The position numbers and the translations under genes are program-made. From contig JAVTLE010000013.1 in NCBI GenBank assembly GCA_033439295.1, positions 2,542,001-2,606,000 of the forward strand: a DNA stretch of 64,000 nucleotides, read 5' to 3'. This DNA comes from Deuterostichococcus epilithicus (Eukaryota > Chlorophyta > Trebouxiophyceae > Prasiolales > Stichococcaceae). The notes below the pieces were generated by a model. The model was not told where the DNA came from, searched no databases, and worked only from the letters and a program-made list of their open reading frames with translations. Shown piece after piece: positions 57,701 to 64,000 of the stretch (the first letter of the stretch is position 1; each line of letters starts with the position of its first letter).

Positions 57701-60700
57701 CGACCCCGCTGAGAGCTTCGGCCAGGGCATCAGCGCCGCCAGCAGCTGGCGCATCTGCATGCACGCATCGATCAATCGCTTCCGGTGTTGATGTGGCGCC
57801 TTCGGATGATTCGGGATTGTTCCACGAAGGGCGGAACCTGGCTGCCCGACCACACGATCACGGGGCACCACTTGGGTGTCGTGCTGCAGACACGAGGTGC
57901 ATGTCACGATAAGCGGCAGCTCGATCGTACGAGCTGCACATCAGCACCGGGCTCATGATCTGAAACTTGCACCTGCATGTTGGCGGGTGAAGATGCATAC
58001 CAGCGGTGCCAGCAAGCACCACCCCATGACGCATGTTTGGCAAAGCGCGTCAAGGAGAAATATTCCATAGCCATCTGCACCTGAAGGCGCCGCGATGGCA
58101 GCCGCCATCGAAGCCTGCACCGCGGCCGAATCGCGGCTGCCCCCAAGAACCACTAGGCGCCCGGCCGGCTGGCTCACTGAAGTGGCATTGACCGCAGACA
58201 GCGCGACGAAGGTGCGCGTGGCGTTACCTGGCTCCGGCAGCTGCAGCATCTGCAGGATGGTGCGACGACAGGGTCTGCGCGCTGTGCAGTACCGTCCCGG
58301 GGGTGCAAGTCAGCTCGCCCATCACCCATTGCGGCACGCCAGGCAGCTGCAGGTCACTGTAAGCAGGCACGACGAATCTGCCGAGCCACGTACCTGCTGA
58401 GCGGGCATAGGCAGGACTCCTGCAGAGGGTCCCGCTGCGGCGCCAGCAAGGCTGCGCCGCAGGATGATGATGTCTGGCGGCGGGGGCGGCGATGGCGTCG
58501 GTGCGTTCGTGAGGCATGACCGAGTGAAGCACCGGGTGGGGGCAGTTGTGGTTGGCGCTGTGGTCGGTGGAATTGTAGGCGCCGTCGTCGGCGCCGTCGT
58601 TGGCGCCGTGGTCGGTGGAGTTGTAGGTGTTGTCGTTGGCGCCGTCGTTGGCGCTGTGGTCGGTGGACTTGTAGGTGAAGTCGTCGGCGCCGCCGTTCGC
58701 GTTGTGGTTGGCGCTGCAGTGCGGGGTGGCCTTGTGGGGGCTGTGGGTGGCGCTGCCGGGGCCGCTGTCGATGGAGCAGTGGTCGGCTGGGTCGTCCTCG
58801 TGGGTGCTGCGGTCTGTGGCGCAATGGTCGGCACGGTGGCGGCGCTCGTTGGCACGCTGGTGTTGAGCACTGTCGGCGCATCTGTGGGCGCGGCGGTAGC
58901 GCTCGTTGCGGGCGTCACAGTGGGCAAATCAGTCTTTGGCGACGTCGAAGGGGCTGGCGCGGGCGCAGCGGTGGCGGCTCCTGCGAGGTCGGCACGAGGG
59001 TCTGCACTGCTGTGGGTATATCCGGAGAGAGAGTCGGCAGACAGTCATGCCAGAGACGGGGCCTTAGGAGCTGGCCGTCGAGGCATTTCCGGCTGCCGGC
59101 CCGATGTCAGATGTGGCGCAGCGGAAAAGTAAGTTCCACGCTTTGAGCGTGATAGAGTGATTGGAACGGTGACCTGGCAGAGTGGACCAGCTTGCCACTG
59201 CCAGATACACATGCATCGACCTGAGCGTTAGCGGCTCTATCACTGCCCTTGTCAGTGATGAAAGCTCTCACCGGCAGGACCTTGGGCAGAGGGTGCTGCT
59301 CCAGAGGGGCCGGCCGATGCCGCAGTTCCTGGCGCTGTGCTGGCGCCAGGCGAGCCGCTGACAGCTGTGCCACTGGGCGTCGCCTCCGTGCTCGTCATGA
59401 TGGCGGTCGCCAGGGCTGCGCAGTCACAGGAACAAATGTCGTTACGAAAAGCACACAGCACCAAGCAGTCAGACCGGCCTGCTGTCTGAGACCTTTGCTC
59501 TTGTTAGGTGGCGGCTAGAGCTGGCCGCACTACCTGGATTGTCATCCGGCAGCGTCCAGGCGGCTCAGTGCTGACACGAGCACCGGCAGCCGCATATGCA
59601 CAAAAGGCCAGCCGCTCACGGATCGACTTTGTCGATGATGCTGCTATAGCTGTCCCGGCAGCCGCAATGTCAGCGCCAGATGCGCTGCTGTCCCGCAGCA
59701 CAAATGGCGCTGCAAATGCGGTGTCATTGACGAAGGCTGCGTTGGCGCCTCCTGCGGTCGGCCATGCAGTGTCGCCGCCGCTCTGCCATGGTGCGCTGCA
59801 TCAAAATATGAAAAGGATCTGGGTAACATCACAGCAAGTTCCCCAGCTGGCATCATTGCGCAAGCCGACTGGTCTACACGCATGCTCAGTAGGTCGGCAG
59901 CCTGGCAAGGGGTGCTGCCCATACTTGCACAAGCGGTACCATGGCAAGCTCCCTAGCGTCAACAGCTGGGCAGCAGGCGGCAGGTGTGTGCAACAAGACA
60001 CCGAAATGCAATGCTGATGACACAGCGACTGACATAAACCCACACCGCATGTTGCCGGAGAACATGCCGAACTTGCCCGCGGCCTCAACGAAATTGGGCG
60101 GCGCGCCCGGCAGCAGTGACGCAAGGTACAGCCACTGCGCAAACAGCACCAGCGCAAAGACGCCCCTCCGCATCGAGCCTGCGCGACTGAGTGCCATGAG
60201 GTCATTCCTGTGGGCTAGACAAGTGTTTAACTGAAAGGCCATGTGTATGCAGGCGCAGCAGCACCCATGCCAGTTGCACCATCAGCGTGCAGCTGCTGCA
60301 AGAGTGTGTGACTGATTTCAAACGCTGCCCAACATGATCGTGTTCAGGCCAGATGCGATGCTGCCAACCCTCAGGGGTCACGTGCACAGCTACTGTCAGA
60401 CGGTTAGTGGCCTCAGATTCAGGATGGCAGCCTCAGTACTAGTTTCAGAGTGAGCGGACGCCTCGGGTCCTTCCCTCCCCTTGGAAGTTGGCGTCATATC
60501 TGCTCGCTCACCCGAGCTGCCGACAGGAAGCTTGTGTTCGTTCTCCTCGCCAAAGCCCGCCTCAGCCGCCGTGCTGCTGTGCTCATCACCACGACTGCGC
60601 CCGCTCGCCAGTGGCAGGTTGGCGTCCGCTAGCGCTGCAGCCAGCGCAGCGAGGGTCGAGACGACCAGCACCTGCGGTAAGCACTGTCGGCAGCGTCCGC

Positions 60701-62094
60701 GGATGTGCAGGTGAAAGGTGCAACCACAGCTGGTGGTGCGCACGGATGCTTGTCTCCACCTACTGCGTCACCACTGACAGGGAGACGTTTGATGCGACAT
60801 CTCAGCTGACCAAGAAGTGCTGCCTTTCAAACGACTGTCTGCGATATAACACAGTGGCGGAAGTGTGAAGACGCTGTGGTGAGGACAGCGGACCATACCG
60901 CCAACAGCGCCCATGCAGCGACACCAGCAACAATGCGCAGCGCGTTGCTGCGTGGCACGTATTGCTGCGCCAAGGTCCTTGGCCCTTCATCCAGAGGCAC
61001 ACCTGAGCAGGTAGCACGACAATCGAAACGAGGCCGAGACATGCGGGTCTGATGATGAGCAGCCTGCTGCCCTGGGCGTCACCGCGTAACTGGGACAAAT
61101 ACGAACGGCAGAACGGCGGTGTGTGAGGTTGCACAGCAGCTGCTTGAGCGGGCTGAGGTTCCGATTTGTGCAGTCTTCGTGGCACCTTTCGCATCTGTTG
61201 CGACGCTGAGCAGGACAGTCGCCCGGCGATTGGCATCAGGCACCTCGGCCGCGATGTACAGCACCCCCGCTGCCACATCGACCATAGTGTTCACCCTGCG
61301 TCGGAAGCCGAGCAACATATCTCATGCCTCGTCCTGGATGGTCCTCTGGAGGGCCGCCACGGCACTGTCACCATCGAGTAATAGTGCGCAATGAGGCAAC
61401 TGGGAAGATGTTGCTTTAGCGCTGCCTTGACATTGACACAGCGCGTAAATCTGCCTGTCATCGCACACGAGGTAGACTGAGATCCAAATGCGTCACTGTG
61501 GCAGCGCATTGCATATGCTTCAGGGCGGGACCATGATATGACAGACCTGCGGGCACCCGTGATATTGAAGAGGCGCAGTGGGTTGGCATCGCGCGTGCGC
61601 CCGCCAAAGCGGACTTTGAAGAATTGCGTGGGGTGACTATTGACGCGCCGGTCGGGCGAGCTGATCTGCACGCTGCCTGCGTCGCTGTGTCCGCTTCGTG
61701 CATTATCGCTGCTGCCGGCAACAAGCAGCGGCCGCCGGTAGTCGATCTGACTGGCTGCCGCCACAGCCAGGGCAGGCGATGGCTGTGCCGCAGCCGGGGC
61801 CGCCGTCTGGGAAGTTTGCTGCAGCAAGGCGCGTGTGCTCTGCACTGCCAACGTCCCCGCTGCCGCCAGGGCTTTGTGTGCAGTTGCCGCCTCCGGAGTG
61901 TGGGACGCGACCAAATGGACAGCAACAAGCAGGAGTGCCAGCGGAAACCCGGCTTTCGCACTGCGGCACTGCGTCCGGATGCTGGCTCCCTGCCTTGTGC
62001 GGCGCCAGGGCTGATGTGTCTTCTCAAGCATGTGCGCCTGCAGTGCACCGTCAATGACCAGTTGGCGGCATGGCGTCATGGTGTTTGCGTGCAC
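54711..62094 (-). CDS. Large multi-pass membrane protein, TRP-like, with a Thr/Pro mucin-like region
   Basis: The N-terminus (ATG 62094 or 62031) leads to GFPLALLLVAVHLVA (near 61945), a signal sequence. Then come luminal exons such as QFFKVRFGGRTRDANPLRLF (near 61615) and VLYIAAEVPDANRRATVLLS (near 61265). Hydrophobic segments follow near 60885-60945 (RIVAGVAAWALLAVWSAVL), 60632-60675 and 60120-60165 (VFALVLFAQWLYLASLLPGA). A Thr/Pro/Ala mucin-like region occupies about 58480-59000. After ALSGVDSVQNAQTLLNAFDV (near 57740), more membrane segments appear at 57480-57400, 57345-57310 (FPRAELTVVLLILQ), 57005-56935, 55730-55660, 55430-55385, 55160-55110 and 54880-54800. RFLERHGVLFSDNKGEG (near 56530) resembles the 'FL.RYG.LF...RG' segment I associate with algal TRP-like proteins. 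It could be two adjacent genes split near 59.8 kb. Channel function is not shown. Confidence 0.5.
58540..58880 (-). repeat. Thr/Pro-coding repeat tract
   Basis: Short units reading PTTAPTTAPTTTPTTPPTTA on the minus strand are repeated with variation. The tract is typical of O-glycosylated stalks and lies inside the large membrane-protein gene. Confidence 0.8.
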
Positions 62095-62277
62095 ACTACG
62101 TGGACAACTGAGCGCTGATTGACAGGTAAGCCAATCAAGAAGCTTCTTGGTGGCTTGTGAGCTGAAAGGTTGTTGTAATGAATCACGAAGTTGACACTAC
62201 ATGCGTCCTTTCATCAAATGGCCGGGTTCCCCAGTGCTTGACGGAGTGGCGTCCGAGAGAAGAAAACGTGTGCTCCG
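62095..62277. other. Upstream region of the large membrane-protein gene
   Basis: No coding feature was found. The lower GC content fits a promoter region, but no defined element was recognised. Confidence 0.3.
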
Positions 62278-62967
62278 ATGAAAAAGGCTAGTGCGGCGGG
62301 GCTGACTGTTCACTGTGCGGGGCAGGAGCACAACCCCAGCACACCCACATCAACCGCAGACGCACCTCCGCAGGGATCGGCGACCAGCCCTCGGCCGCGA
62401 CGCGTTCGTGAGAGGGTCTTTGCTTGCAAATATAAAAAAACGCTTGCTTGGCGCGGGGGCCCTGGTGCTTCGCCGACACCAAAAGGATCACTTATTGTAC
62501 CTGCTGCATTGCCCCAGCCAGGAAGACCTAGCAATGTGACCGGCGCGAAGCGCAGCAAGAAGTGGTGCGTACCGCGACGGAAGGTCGTCAAAGACTTATC
62601 AACGCATGGCCGCTTGCGAAATGCCGAGGGCACACAACAGGCTGGCTCGGCACTCGAGATCGTGTCGAGCGATCTTGGCTCACGTCACAGCTCAGCAAAT
62701 TGTGTCCCCGCTATTCGCGTTTGTGATGATTTAAACACCTCCCCGTCATCGCGGAAAATCCAGCGGCACGACTGGTTCAGCCACACAATCCGGATGAAAA
62801 GCTGCAAGAACTCCCTTTGCGTTGCCAAGCAAGAAGGCACCGGCCAGGTGGCAAACATTTCTGGACAGAGATACACAATGTCAGGTGCTGCTGAGGTCGC
62901 GCACAGTTTACCAGCACGGCGACAGCCAGAGCAAGCGAGCAAGCATGGCAGCAGTGTTGCAAAGTGA
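62278..62967 (+). CDS. Uninterrupted 229-residue ORF of unknown status
   Basis: This is the longest open frame in the right flank. It starts MKKASAAGLTVHCAGQEHNP and is basic, Ser-rich and low in hydrophobic residues, with no recognised domain. The opposite strand is also open for much of its length, which weakens the case. Its codons are less GC-biased than those of the surrounding genes. It may be chance, a 5' exon, or a lineage-specific gene divergent from the membrane-protein gene. Confidence 0.25.
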   Translation: MKKASAAGLTVHCAGQEHNPSTPTSTADAPPQGSATSPRPRRVRERVFACKYKKTLAWRGGPGASPTPKGSLIVPAALPQPGRPSNVTGAKRSKKWCVPRRKVVKDLSTHGRLRNAEGTQQAGSALEIVSSDLGSRHSSANCVPAIRVCDDLNTSPSSRKIQRHDWFSHTIRMKSCKNSLCVAKQEGTGQVANISGQRYTMSGAAEVAHSLPARRQPEQASKHGSSVAK

Positions 62968-63558
62968 GGCGCTAGCGGCGCCGTGGTGCAGCAGGCAGGG
63001 CGCGTTGCCCGAAACTCGCACCATTCTATCTGAACCATCTGGCATCCATGCGTGCATCCCTAGCGTTGTTCTGACTACTGCCCCATGCTGCCCGGCAGAG
63101 CCTGCTGTATTTTGCGCAGTGCACTACAGTTGCATGTATGCGCGGATCACGAGTGGCGTTGTTTTTGGTGTACTTCAGTATCTGAGTACATCAGTGCACC
63201 ATTCGTTCCCCCCCCCGAACTTACTGCTGATTGAATTTCCATGTGCGGCATAGCTCCGAACCATCGTATTAATCGTTTCTAAACGTACGTACCCCAGTAC
63301 TTTGGCATGCGCCGTCATCGTCACCTCAAGTAATCAAGCACTGGGGCCAAGCGTACGATACACACGTTCAATTCGATGATTCGGACCTATGCCACTATAT
63401 GAATGCGATTAGCATTGAGCCAGGCACGTGCTGCCGCGTGGCACGTGTGAGCGCAGCTGCCCCTGCAGCCACCGAAGGTGTCGATCCTCAATGGCCTGGC
63501 CGACTGCAAACGGCTTTTCACAGTATTCCAGACCTTTTCACGCAAGCAGGGAGCCACC
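62968..63558. other. Spacer without a recognised gene
   Basis: The region is less GC-rich and contains short homopolymer runs (a C-run near 63210). No exon is recognised. It probably holds the promoter of the exon starting at 63559. Confidence 0.35.
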
Positions 63559-63651
63559 ATGAGGGTTAGCCGGGCAGCGTCTCTGCTGATCTTTAGCCTG
63601 GCCATCTCTACTACGCTCCCATCGGCATCGCTCGCGCGCCCACTCACTAGT
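63559..63651 (+). CDS. First exon of a secreted-protein gene (partial)
   Basis: ATG at 63559 lies in a strong initiation context (AGCCACCATGA). It encodes MRVSRAASLLIFSLAISTTL followed by PSASLAR, a classical signal peptide with a small-residue cleavage site. A GTGAGA donor at about 63652 ends the exon. The downstream exons are not identified in the remaining 350 bases, so the mature protein is unknown. The combination of initiation context, signal peptide and donor argues for a real 5' exon. Confidence 0.45.
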
Positions 63652-64000
63652 GGTGAGAGCCGCACTGATCTTCAAGAACGCCGCTGAAAAATGTATTGTA
63701 CATCTGCTCTATCCATAGAGGCTGTCAAGCGAAATGATCGAGATGTCCTCGCCGGGCCGATGCGCAGTGCACGTCATGGTTCGCACAATCCACACACCTG
63801 ATCTTCGTCTCGAGCGAGACTGTCTTGCAAGTTTGTTGTGTTCGGCGAGGTGATACGACGCTGGAGAGTGCGCTTAACCGACGACGAGTCGCGTCTAGTC
63901 GGGTTGAAAGTCACACGTTTTCACTGCGATGCGCGTCCTCGATCACTGTTCACGACAAGCTTTAGTCGATCTCTAGCCATGCAAAATATTCAACGATGGC
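63652..64000. other. Window end, likely first intron
   Basis: This is sequence after the putative donor of the signal-peptide exon. No further exon is recognised before the window ends. Confidence 0.25.

Noticed and set aside
58464-59132. Plus-strand 222-residue ORF with GAVVGAVVG repeats
   Set aside because: It is the antisense of the Thr/Pro-coding tract; GTG/GCC triplets opposite ACN/CCN codons give an artificial Gly/Val/Ala repeat. The minus strand has flanking coding exons in frame.
1-64000. Bacterial-style genes, operons, ribosome binding sites or CRISPR arrays
   Set aside because: The pervasive short introns with GT-AG borders and the families seen show nuclear eukaryotic DNA; no regularly spaced repeats of CRISPR type were seen.

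Overview
The window looks like nuclear DNA of a green alga, most likely a trebouxiophyte (Chlorella/Coccomyxa-like). The sequence is GC-rich. Conserved protein segments are cut into short exons by small introns, mostly GT-AG with TGCAG-type acceptors. TGTAA polyadenylation motifs follow several stop codons, and the families seen (CBM48 starch protein, multi-membrane TRP-like protein, Ala/Gln-rich proteins) fit a chlorophyte. Exon coordinates were read by eye from conserved peptides and splice motifs, so gene limits are good but individual exon edges are approximate.

Left part, plus strand: the 3' two thirds of a 5-oxoprolinase gene (1-8044), a TraB-family gene (8504-10524), and a very long gene (about 11.8-19.4 kb) encoding a low-complexity N-terminal half and a C-terminal array of C-[ST]-F-x-P motifs. 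A small gene with a single such motif follows (20219-20938). A BTB-domain gene lies on the minus strand (21018-22120).

Centre, minus strand: a tandem array of three paralogous secreted class-3 lipase genes (22.75-41.35 kb), here called A, B and C. Each has a signal peptide, a first lipase-like module with a degenerate active site, and a second module with an intact Ser/Asp/His triad. Only C ends in a GPI-anchor-like tail. An F-box-like/leucine-rich-repeat gene (41975-46434) and a CBM48 coiled-coil protein resembling PROTEIN TARGETING TO STARCH (47169-50431) follow on the same strand.

Right part: an unrecognised plus-strand gene with a coiled coil and a membrane segment (50430-53293), whose last-exon sequence is partly duplicated downstream. 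A large minus-strand gene for a multi-pass membrane protein with a Thr/Pro mucin-like region comes next (54.7-62.1 kb), then a long unassigned ORF, and finally the first exon of a secreted protein (63559). No rRNA, tRNA, CRISPR array or intact transposon was recognised.

The most unusual features are the lipase array, with its eroded but retained first module, and the long C-[ST]-F-x-P repeat gene.
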